19,981 nucleotides of DNA from an uncultured Pseudomonadota bacterium (GTDB taxonomy: Bacteria; Pseudomonadota; Alphaproteobacteria; CACZRW01): the NCBI GenBank assembly GCA_902783675.1, contig CACZRW010000043.1, positions 1-19,981 of the forward strand, in the 5' to 3' direction. The translations under genes were made by a program, and so were the position numbers. Positions 13,478-19,981 of this stretch are shown in pieces (positions within the stretch are counted from its first letter, which is position 1; the number at the start of each line of letters is the position of its first letter). A model generated the notes under the pieces. It was not told the origin of the DNA, made no database searches, and saw nothing but the letters and a program-made list of their open reading frames with translations.

Positions 13478-14806
13478 ATGTCGGAAATTATACTTATGGT
13501 CGGTTTGTTTGTGCTTTTGGCGGCGGTTGCCGTTTGGGGCTTTTCCCAATCCAAAAAATACCAAGACAGGTATGTGAAATTAGAAAAGCGGCGAGTAGAG
13601 CTTGAAGTGGAAAATGCCAAGATAGAGGCGGTTTTTGCGCAAATGGAAGCGAAAGCCGCAGAGGATAAAGCCTCTATTCTTGAACTGTCGCAAAGGAACA
13701 GTGAGCTTGAGGTGGAGAATGCCTCTTTGCGTTCGGATATGGATAATCAAAAGCAATATATGGACGAGAGATATAAGGAATTAGAAAAGAATAAAGAGGC
13801 GCTTTTGCTCCAGTTTAAAGATATCTCGGGAGAAATTATTAAAATTCAGACCGAGCAATTCAATGCGGCGCAAAAAAAGTCGCTGGGCGATCTTTTGGAG
13901 CCTTTTAAAGCACAGATATCCGACTTTAGGGCTAAGGTGGAAAATGTTCATGAAGACAATATCGCCAGTAAAAGCCGTCTTGATGAGCAGTTTAAAAACC
14001 TTTTCAACCTTAACAAGGCGCTGTCAAAAGATGCACAGGATTTATCTGCCGCGCTTAAAGGAAATAAGAAAATCGTCGGGGATTGGGGAGAACTGCAACT
14101 TTCCAGAGTTCTGGAGCTTTCGGGCTTAGAGGAAGGAATTGATTTTGAATTGCAAAGTAATTTTAAAGGCGAGGAAAATAATAATTTAAGACCCGACGCA
14201 ATCGTTTCTTTGCCGCAGGGGCGCAATGTAATTATTGATGCCAAAGTGTCTTTAAATGACTATGTAAAATATGCTAATGCGGAAGATGAAGAGTCCAAGG
14301 ACAAGTATTTAAAAAGTCATATAAAGTGCCTTAAAAATCATATTGATGAACTTTCTTCCAAGGAATATCAAAAGCTCCTTAAAGGCGTGTCTTTGGACTA
14401 TGTGATTATCTTTGTCCCGATTGAAAGTGCTTATATTGACGCGGTGCGAAAGGATAATTCGCTTTATGAATATGCCTATAAGAAAAATATAGCAATTGCA
14501 ACGCCGTCGTCTATCTTGGCAATATTGCGCACGGTCGAGAGTATCTGGCGGATTGAAAAGCAAAGCAGGAATGTGCAGGAAATCGCCAGAGTGGGTGGTA
14601 GCCTTTACGATAAAATTGCTAATTTTGTGCTGGATATGGAAAGGCTGGGGGCGTCTATTACGGCGGCGTCTAAAAATTATAATGAAGCAATGAACAAGCT
14701 TAAGGACGGGCGCGGGAGTGCTTTGTCTCTTACTAAAACTTTGAAAACTCTCGGAGCCAAGACGACCAAAGAAATCGCCGTGGTAACCGACGACGAAGAA
14801 AGTTAG
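13478..14806 (+). CDS. rmuC: DNA recombination protein RmuC
   Basis: 442 residues. One N-terminal membrane segment (about 4-22) is followed by a long coiled coil (about 25-135) rich in Glu, Lys and Gln, then the RmuC nuclease-like domain. The domain has GDWGELQLSRVLE, LRPDAIVSLPQGRNVIIDAKVSL (an Asp/Lys pattern of the PD-(D/E)XK type), VIIFVPIESAY and IATPSSILAILRTV. RmuC limits inversions at short inverted repeats, and its relatives have been linked to protection from mobile DNA; the biochemical role remains uncertain. The start is preceded by AAAGGAAAG. The MsbA-like gene follows 50 bases downstream with no terminator, so they may be cotranscribed. Confidence 0.95.
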   Translation: MSEIILMVGLFVLLAAVAVWGFSQSKKYQDRYVKLEKRRVELEVENAKIEAVFAQMEAKAAEDKASILELSQRNSELEVENASLRSDMDNQKQYMDERYKELEKNKEALLLQFKDISGEIIKIQTEQFNAAQKKSLGDLLEPFKAQISDFRAKVENVHEDNIASKSRLDEQFKNLFNLNKALSKDAQDLSAALKGNKKIVGDWGELQLSRVLELSGLEEGIDFELQSNFKGEENNNLRPDAIVSLPQGRNVIIDAKVSLNDYVKYANAEDEESKDKYLKSHIKCLKNHIDELSSKEYQKLLKGVSLDYVIIFVPIESAYIDAVRKDNSLYEYAYKKNIAIATPSSILAILRTVESIWRIEKQSRNVQEIARVGGSLYDKIANFVLDMERLGASITAASKNYNEAMNKLKDGRGSALSLTKTLKTLGAKTTKEIAVVTDDEES

Positions 14807-14856
14807 GCTTGCAAAAAAAGCATTATGAGTTTAGTAACAAAGGTGTTTTTATTGGT

Positions 14857-16632
14857 ATGAGTAAGTTAATGTTTAAAAAAGCAAAGAATGTTATCAACAC
14901 TTCCTTTACGATAGTGCACGCAAAGAAGATTTGGCCCTTTGTTAAGCCTTATTGGAAAATGGCATTGCTCGGCGTGCTGATTACGGTGCCGGTGGGTGCG
15001 CTTGATGCGGTCATTGCGTGGGCGCTTAAGCCTTATATGGATGTGGTGTTGATTGAAAAAAGTGCCAGATCCGCTTCTTATATTCCTATCTTGATAATCT
15101 TGTTCAGCTTGTTGCAAGGGGTGCTTACTTATCTTGCAAAGTATGTTAATGCTTGGGTCGGGCAGAAAATTACCAACGATTTGAAGAAAAAGCTCTATAT
15201 CAAATTAGTGCATAATGATGTTGAGTTTTTTGATAATGCAAAATCGGGCGAGGTTTTGGTGCGCTTTTCCGGAGATGCGGATACTGCTTGTGCGGGGCTT
15301 ATAAGCAATGTCAAGGGATTCACGACGCGCTTCTTCTCTTCGGTGGCGCTGGTCGGTGTTTTGTTTTATAACTCCTGGCAGCTTGCGATTATCGGCGTTG
15401 TTTTTCTGCTCGCTGCCTTTTTCCCTTTGTCAAAGGTGAGGAAAAGGATACGCAAGGCCACAAAGCAAACGGTTACCTCTGCAAGTTCCATGTCTACAAA
15501 GTATAACGAAGCTTACAGCGGCAACAGGGTGGTGTCGTCCTATAACCTTTATAAATACCAATATGACAGGTTTAAGGAAAACTTGGCAGAGATGTTCCGC
15601 CTGCAAATGAAAATCGTGAAAAGGACGGGACTGGTGTCACCTTTGATGCATGTTTTGATTGCTGTCGGGATTGCCATAGTGGTTTGGTATGGAAGTTATT
15701 TGATTGTAACGGGTGTTATTACTCCGGGTAATTTTGTGTCTTTCATCGCCGCGCTGCTTATGCTTTACACGCCGATTAAAGCCATCGGAAATACTTATAC
15801 TTCTTTGCAAGGGTCCTTGTTAGCCATGGAAAGAGTGTTTGAGGTGCTTGAGACTAATCCGCTTATTACCAGCCCCGAAAATCCCGTGTTTATCGATAAG
15901 TTCCGTAAGGCGATTGAGTATAAGAATGTTTCCTTTGCCTATAAAAGCGGCAAAACAGTGCTTAAAAATATAAATGCCAGCATAAAAATCGGGCAAACGG
16001 TTGCTTTAGTGGGGGCTACCGGTGGCGGTAAGACTACCTTTGTTAATTTGTTACCGCGCTTTTACGATGTTACAAAAGGTGAGATTTTAATTGATGGCGT
16101 GGATGTCAGAGACATGGATATAACCTCGCTGCGCAATCATATTGCCGTGGTGTTCCAAGATAATTTCCTTTTCTCCGGCACAATACGAGATAACATCATT
16201 ATGGGTAAGCTTGACGCTACCGAAGAGGAAATAAACCGCGCGGTCGATAATGCTTGTTTGCGAGAGTTTGTAGATTCTTTGCCGGACGGCTTGGATACCG
16301 ATATAGGCGAGCGCGGGATTTTGCTTTCCGGTGGGCAGAAGCAAAGAATCGGTATCGCCAGAGCGTTTATTAAAAATGCGCCTATTGTAATTTTGGATGA
16401 GGCTACTTCCGCACTTGATAATCAATCCGAGGCGATTGTGCAAAAGGCGCTGGATAACTTGATGGTTGACAGGACGGTTTTCGTCATTGCGCACAGGCTT
16501 TCCACTATCCACGATGCCGATAAAATTATCGTGATAAACAAGGGGCAAATCGTGGAAGAGGGGACGCATAAGACGCTTATCGCCAAGAAGGGTGCATACT
16601 ATAAGCTTTATCATGCCAAGGAAAAGCTTTGA
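14857..16632 (+). CDS. msbA: MsbA-type lipid A / ABC exporter (TMD-NBD half transporter)
   Basis: 591 residues from the chosen ATG, the usual length for MsbA-like half transporters that act as homodimers. An N-terminal membrane domain of about six helices (about 25-315) precedes an ATPase domain: Walker A GATGGGKTT at 386-394, signature LSGGQ at 490-494, Walker B VILDEA at 511-516, and H-loop His546. MsbA flips lipid A core from the inner to the outer leaflet; other lipid or peptide exporters of the same family cannot be excluded. The frame is open back to a TTG at 14809, giving a 16-residue longer form. I prefer the ATG at 14857, which has AAAGGTG about 11 bases upstream, although spacing is not ideal. 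The 50-base gap after rmuC suggests cotranscription. Confidence 0.88.
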   Translation: MSKLMFKKAKNVINTSFTIVHAKKIWPFVKPYWKMALLGVLITVPVGALDAVIAWALKPYMDVVLIEKSARSASYIPILIILFSLLQGVLTYLAKYVNAWVGQKITNDLKKKLYIKLVHNDVEFFDNAKSGEVLVRFSGDADTACAGLISNVKGFTTRFFSSVALVGVLFYNSWQLAIIGVVFLLAAFFPLSKVRKRIRKATKQTVTSASSMSTKYNEAYSGNRVVSSYNLYKYQYDRFKENLAEMFRLQMKIVKRTGLVSPLMHVLIAVGIAIVVWYGSYLIVTGVITPGNFVSFIAALLMLYTPIKAIGNTYTSLQGSLLAMERVFEVLETNPLITSPENPVFIDKFRKAIEYKNVSFAYKSGKTVLKNINASIKIGQTVALVGATGGGKTTFVNLLPRFYDVTKGEILIDGVDVRDMDITSLRNHIAVVFQDNFLFSGTIRDNIIMGKLDATEEEINRAVDNACLREFVDSLPDGLDTDIGERGILLSGGQKQRIGIARAFIKNAPIVILDEATSALDNQSEAIVQKALDNLMVDRTVFVIAHRLSTIHDADKIIVINKGQIVEEGTHKTLIAKKGAYYKLYHAKEKL

Positions 16633-16688
16633 TTCTGCGGTTTTTTGCCTGGGGTTTTGCCGGGGTTTTCGGAATAAATAAAAAGTTC

Positions 16689-16717
16689 TTGCAATCTTTT
16701 TTGCGATTAGGTATGTT
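16689..16717 (+). promoter_or_regulatory. Promoter of tRNA-Thr(GGU)
   Basis: TTGCAA (16689-16694) and TATGTT (16712-16717) are 17 bases apart, with a start expected near 16724, some 16 bases before the tRNA. Confidence 0.55.
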
Positions 16718-16739
16718 TTGCTTCCTTCAAGCTCTTGTC

Positions 16740-16814
16740 GCCGCTGTGGCTCAGTGGTAGAGCACGCCCTTGGTAAGGGCGGGGTCGTGAGTCCGATTCT
16801 CACCAGCGGCACCA
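16740..16814 (+). tRNA. tRNA-Thr (anticodon GGU)
   Basis: 75 bases including CCA. Acceptor GCCGCTG pairs with CAGCGGC and the discriminator is A. The anticodon stem CGCCC/GGGCG encloses TTGGTAA, giving GGT for threonine ACC and ACU codons. The T-arm GTGAG/CTCAC is perfect. Complements the UGU isoacceptor at 2226-2301. Confidence 0.97.
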
Positions 16815-16888
16815 GTTTTTTGCAAAAATAAAAAAATCTTATTTTCGTTAACTAATAATTCATAATTGGACTTTATAAGGATAAATAA

Positions 16889-16959
16889 GCTTGGTGGCTT
16901 CGGCATTCTTTTTTACTCCCCCAATATAGCATATTTTCCCGAGGCACCAAGCCTTTTTT
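16889..16959 (+). terminator. Long-loop inverted repeat followed by T6
   Basis: GCTTGGTG (16889-16896) and CACCAAGC (16945-16952) are a perfect 8-base inverted repeat, extended by partial pairing inward (GCTTCGG with CCGAGG), then T6 at 16954-16959. The loop is about 35-40 bases, unusually long for a terminator. It lies between tRNA-Thr(GGU) and the promoter of the first GT-C gene and may end the tRNA transcript. Confidence 0.45.
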
Positions 16960-16984
16960 GTTCTTTGCGTCTTGATTTTCGGGT

Positions 16985-17012
16985 TTGCTTTTTAAAACAA
17001 GCGGGATATAAA
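16985..17012 (+). promoter_or_regulatory. Promoter of the GT-C gene pair
   Basis: TTGCTT (16985-16990) and TATAAA (17007-17012) are 16 bases apart. A start near 17019 gives a leader of about 30 bases before the ATG at 17050. Confidence 0.5.
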
Positions 17013-17049
17013 TATACCCGTTGTTTTGATATCTAACAGGTGCGCAAGT

Positions 17050-18876
17050 ATGAAAAAAAATCTTTATCAAAAATATGAAATGTCGTTTGTGGCTTTATTC
17101 GTAGTGCTTTTGCTGGGCGGGGTGTTCGCTGCCATAGCTTGGCAACTTGGCGGTGCCATGGACGGCTTTGCGGATACCGATACTTATATGAGGGCGTTAA
17201 GAATAAAAAATCTGATAGAGGATTTTTCATGGGCGGAAGTGCCTTTTGCTCAATCAAATTACCCATTTGGAGAGATTTTGCATTGGACCAGACCGATGGA
17301 TTTATTGTGGCTTTCTTTGGCGTATCCGCTGATGCTTTTCTTTGATGTCAAAGAGGCGCTTTTATATTCCGGTTATTTGTTATCGCCCGTGTTAAATGTG
17401 TTGTCATGCTTGTTGATAGTATGGGGACTTAGGCCTTTTCTCAATTCCTATTTGCGCTTTTTGGTGGTTGTGCTGTTTTTATTGCAGGTTCCGCTGATTT
17501 CCATATATTCCTTTACTCGCCCCGATCATCACTCTTTGTTGGCACTGTTATCGCTGGGGACGATTGCTTGCGCTTTAAGGTTCTTTGCCGAGGGTAAAAG
17601 GTGGCAAATAATTATGGCTGGCGCGGCGTCCGGCATGATGATATGGGTGGCGGCAGAAGGGCTTTTGTTCTACTATGCCGTGCTTGCGACTTTGTTTTTC
17701 TTATGGCTCTTTAGACTTGAGACGCTTGGGACTTTAAAGTATTTCTCGGGGGCTGTCTTTCTTGTGGTGCTGTTTGCTTGGATTGTTAATCCGCCTTTTC
17801 AAGGTTATTTATTCCCCGATAACGGCAGGCTTTCGGTTCTGACGGTATTTATTACTTTGCTGACTTTTGGCAGCTTTGCATTGCTGGGCGGCTTGGATAA
17901 AAAAGGGCTTGCGGAGACAATTGTTAATCGCGTTTTATATGCCTTTTTATTCGCCTCTTTATCATTTTTGGTAACTTTGCAGGTGTTCGGTGCCAATGTT
18001 TTATTCTCGCCGCCGATTGCTACGGAAATCCAGTCGATATGGCTTTTCAGAGTGGTAGAGATGTTCGGGACGGATTTCGGTTCAATTTTGTTTTGGACTA
18101 ATTCCTACCTTGCCTTGCTGGCGGTGGCAATTGCAATTTTGTTTTTGATTTTTAAGGCTATTCCAAAGGACTGGTTAAAGCCGTTCATGTTTATCTTTTT
18201 ACCGCTTGCCTTATATACGGTGCTTACGATAATAAGAGTTCGGTTCGCGCCTTATGCCGCCACATTTGCGGTGTTCATAGTCGTTTTCGTGCTACACATT
18301 TGGCTTAGCAGAGCCGGCCTTTATGAGAAAATAAAAAGCAAATATCACTCTTATTCCGGTTTTGTGCAAAAAGGACTTGTTGCTTTTGCGGTCGGATTGG
18401 TGTTTTTGTATGTCTTTCTTATTTCTTTAATGGTTTTGGTTTGGATTGGCTCCGGCGTGTCCTCAAAGGTGGAAAAAACGGTGTTTATGTCGGCTTTGGC
18501 CAGAGGCGAAGGCACGGTGCTTGCCGACACTTTCAGAGGCCCCGAGATTATGTGGAAGGCGGGAAGACCCGTTGTCGGCACACCTTATCATCGCAATGTA
18601 GAAGGAATCAGGGACACGCACGACATGTTCTTTGCCTCTAATGATGAAAAAATCAAAGAGCTAATTCTAAAGCATAAAGTTACGGATGTTGTTTTCTTCT
18701 CGGAAGTGGACAGCAATTATTACTCTCCCGCCCCTTTAAGTAAAAACAGGTTTTACTACAGGATTATTACCGGGAAAAATCTTCCTTGCTGGCTAGAAGA
18801 AGATGAGTCGATAAGCAGGGATTCCGGCTTCGTGATTTTGCATGTAAGGCAAGACAAAATGGATTGTTTGTTTTAG
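17050..18876 (+). CDS. GT-C-fold integral membrane protein, STT3/oligosaccharyltransferase-like (copy 1)
   Basis: 608 residues. About 11-13 membrane helices fill residues 12-470, followed by a soluble C-terminal domain of about 130 residues, probably periplasmic. The first loop holds ADTDTYMRALR (41-51), matching the D-x-D loop of STT3-type GT-C transferases that use polyprenol-linked sugars. Further motifs are NYPFGE-LHWTRPMD (70-84), RPDHHS (157-162), and GPEIMWKAGRPVVGTPYHRN (497-516) in the C-terminal domain. A role in moving sugars from lipid carriers to a glycan, lipid or protein is likely, but acceptor and donor are unknown. The ATG at 17050 is chosen over a TTG at 17026; ACAGGTG lies upstream. 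A paralog follows after 22 bases. Confidence 0.82.
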   Translation: MKKNLYQKYEMSFVALFVVLLLGGVFAAIAWQLGGAMDGFADTDTYMRALRIKNLIEDFSWAEVPFAQSNYPFGEILHWTRPMDLLWLSLAYPLMLFFDVKEALLYSGYLLSPVLNVLSCLLIVWGLRPFLNSYLRFLVVVLFLLQVPLISIYSFTRPDHHSLLALLSLGTIACALRFFAEGKRWQIIMAGAASGMMIWVAAEGLLFYYAVLATLFFLWLFRLETLGTLKYFSGAVFLVVLFAWIVNPPFQGYLFPDNGRLSVLTVFITLLTFGSFALLGGLDKKGLAETIVNRVLYAFLFASLSFLVTLQVFGANVLFSPPIATEIQSIWLFRVVEMFGTDFGSILFWTNSYLALLAVAIAILFLIFKAIPKDWLKPFMFIFLPLALYTVLTIIRVRFAPYAATFAVFIVVFVLHIWLSRAGLYEKIKSKYHSYSGFVQKGLVAFAVGLVFLYVFLISLMVLVWIGSGVSSKVEKTVFMSALARGEGTVLADTFRGPEIMWKAGRPVVGTPYHRNVEGIRDTHDMFFASNDEKIKELILKHKVTDVVFFSEVDSNYYSPAPLSKNRFYYRIITGKNLPCWLEEDESISRDSGFVILHVRQDKMDCLF

Positions 18877-18898
18877 GGAAAAGTCCGGCGGAAAAAAA

Positions 18899-19981
18899 AT
18901 GGAAAAGTTTGTGCTTAAATATGAAGTGTTGCTGGTTATAGCGGCTATGACTTTGGCGGCTTTATCCGCTTTGGTCGGTTTTGACTTTGCGTATAAAGAT
19001 ACCGATAACTATATGCGCGCGCTCAGGATTATTGATTTGATAAATACCAAAGAGTGGAGCGAGACTTTATTCTTGCAATCAAATTATCCTTTCGGTGAGG
19101 TGTTGCATTGGACAAGGTTGGTTGATGTTCTTTGGATTGGTATGGCGCTTCCGCTGTTTTTTGTGCTTGATGTTCGCGACAGTATTTTTTATGCGGGAAT
19201 GTATTTTTCTCCGATAATAGCGGTATTGACTGCCGTGGCAATCGTCTATGCCTTGCGCCCTTATACTTCTTTATTGCCCAGGATTTTTGCGCTGGTGGTG
19301 TTCGCCATTCAAATGCCGGTGCATTTTATTTTTGCTTGGGGAAGGCCCGATCACCATTCGTTGTTGGCGCTGCTTGCGGTCGTAACGGTTGGTCTGATTC
19401 TGGGCTTTTTAAAGGATAAGAAGGAAAGGCAGATTGTGTTGGCGGGCGTTTTATGCGGCTTGATGTCTTTTATCGCGGCAGAAGGACTTTTGTTCACTTT
19501 TCTTATATGCGCGGCATTCGGTCTGTTTTGGCTTTGGTGGGGAGAAAAAGGGGCTATTGATACTTTAATATCATTTACCGCCGCGTTTTTGGGCACAATT
19601 ACTCTGGCCGTTTTGGTTAACCCTCCGTTTGAAGGGTATGGGTTCGCCGATAACGGGCGCCTATCCGTTTTGCAAGTTACCATTGCAGGTCTTGGTTTGC
19701 TTGCGCTTATGCTGTTTAAGCAACTTAACCTTGTTTCCTTTAAAGCGAAAACCTGTGCGATTTTATGTGCCGGCGTCGTTATAGCAGGGATTGTGCTTTG
19801 CCTTTTCGGGAAAGGGATATTGATTTCGCCGATAGATGCGTATTTGTATGAGATATGGGGGCATAGAGTGTCCGAACTCCGCTCGGTTTTGACAGCAGTC
19901 GATTTCTTTATTTTCCTGTTTGTCCCTCTTATTTCTTTAGGGGTTCTGTGGGAGCTTTTACGCAAGCAAGCCTTTGATAAA
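18899..19981 (+). CDS. GT-C-fold integral membrane protein, STT3-like (copy 2, 3' end cut by window)
   Basis: 361 codons are visible before the right edge; I translated this frame by hand. It is a clear tandem paralog of the preceding gene: KDTDNYMRALR at 33-43 (the D-x-D loop), QSNYPFGEVLHWTR at 60-73, WGRPDHHSLLALL at 147-159, AAEGLLF near 190, and NPPFEGYGFADNGRLSVL correspond one for one to the first copy. At least eight hydrophobic segments are visible. The start ATG at 18899 has GGCGG about eight bases upstream and lies 22 bases after the first copy's stop, so the two are in one operon. The C-terminal domain is not in the window, so completeness is unknown. Confidence 0.82.
   Translation, partial: MEKFVLKYEVLLVIAAMTLAALSALVGFDFAYKDTDNYMRALRIIDLINTKEWSETLFLQSNYPFGEVLHWTRLVDVLWIGMALPLFFVLDVRDSIFYAGMYFSPIIAVLTAVAIVYALRPYTSLLPRIFALVVFAIQMPVHFIFAWGRPDHHSLLALLAVVTVGLILGFLKDKKERQIVLAGVLCGLMSFIAAEGLLFTFLICAAFGLFWLWWGEKGAIDTLISFTAAFLGTITLAVLVNPPFEGYGFADNGRLSVLQVTIAGLGLLALMLFKQLNLVSFKAKTCAILCAGVVIAGIVLCLFGKGILISPIDAYLYEIWGHRVSELRSVLTAVDFFIFLFVPLISLGVLWELLRKQAFDK

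Noticed and set aside
16087..16812. Minus-strand frame of 241 codons opposite the MsbA ATPase domain and tRNA-Thr
   Set aside because: It starts inside the tRNA and is antisense to conserved ABC motifs.
16873..17070. Minus-strand frame of 65 codons between tRNA-Thr and the first GT-C gene
   Set aside because: It covers the inverted repeat and a plus-strand promoter, has no clear ribosome site, and starts inside the GT-C gene.
19351..19965. Minus-strand frame of 204 codons at the right edge
   Set aside because: Antisense to the second GT-C gene, whose motifs align with copy 1; the Lys/Pro/Ser/Thr-rich product is a shadow.

Overview
The window looks like chromosomal DNA of a moderately AT-rich Gram-negative bacterium, most probably an alphaproteobacterium, perhaps an uncultured gut-type lineage. 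The evidence is an outer-membrane lipid-transport operon whose MlaE has a fused STAS domain and which ends in a PqiC-like lipoprotein, an MsbA-type exporter, RlmJ, RmuC, a DUF2934 protein, and an initiator tRNA with the bacterial C1:A72 mismatch. The lineage call is an inference from gene content. I see no transposase, integrase, phage gene or CRISPR array.

Layout. (1) 1-2301, minus strand: tRNA-Thr(UGU) with its own promoter, followed 34 bases later by three tightly spaced genes. The first and third are paralogous Cys-motif proteins, possibly U32-like; the third runs off the left edge. Between them is an unrecognised helical protein. (2) 2365-3160, minus strand: a small membrane protein and a DUF2934 protein with a histone-H1-like Lys/Ala/Pro tail, separated by a strong hairpin. 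(3) 3365-5079, plus strand: a DUF47/PhoU-like regulator and a Pit-family phosphate permease that carries a run of 19 T inside its coding sequence. (4) 5106-8375, minus strand: a four-gene Mla-type operon (STAS-MlaE, MlaF, MlaD, lipoprotein) with overlapping or abutting genes and a clear promoter. (5) 8549-10271, plus strand: a HAD phosphatase coupled to a glycerol-1-phosphate dehydrogenase-family enzyme. (6) 10444-11958, plus strand: a prolyl-tRNA synthetase of the archaeal/eukaryotic-like type, then a convergent initiator tRNA. (7) 12199-16632, plus strand: RlmJ, a cold-shock protein with a long leader and a clear terminator, RmuC, and an MsbA-like exporter. (8) 16740-19981, plus strand: tRNA-Thr(GGU), then two tandem GT-C-fold membrane proteins, the second cut by the right edge.

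Themes. Several genes serve the envelope: Mla lipid traffic, MsbA lipid A export, and the GT-C proteins that probably use lipid-linked sugars. Others serve translation (three tRNAs, ProS, RlmJ) and phosphate uptake. The least explained parts are the Cys-motif paralog operon behind tRNA-Thr, the G1P dehydrogenase/HAD pair, the homopolymer in the phosphate permease, and the tandem GT-C pair. No complete new defence or mobile system is visible.
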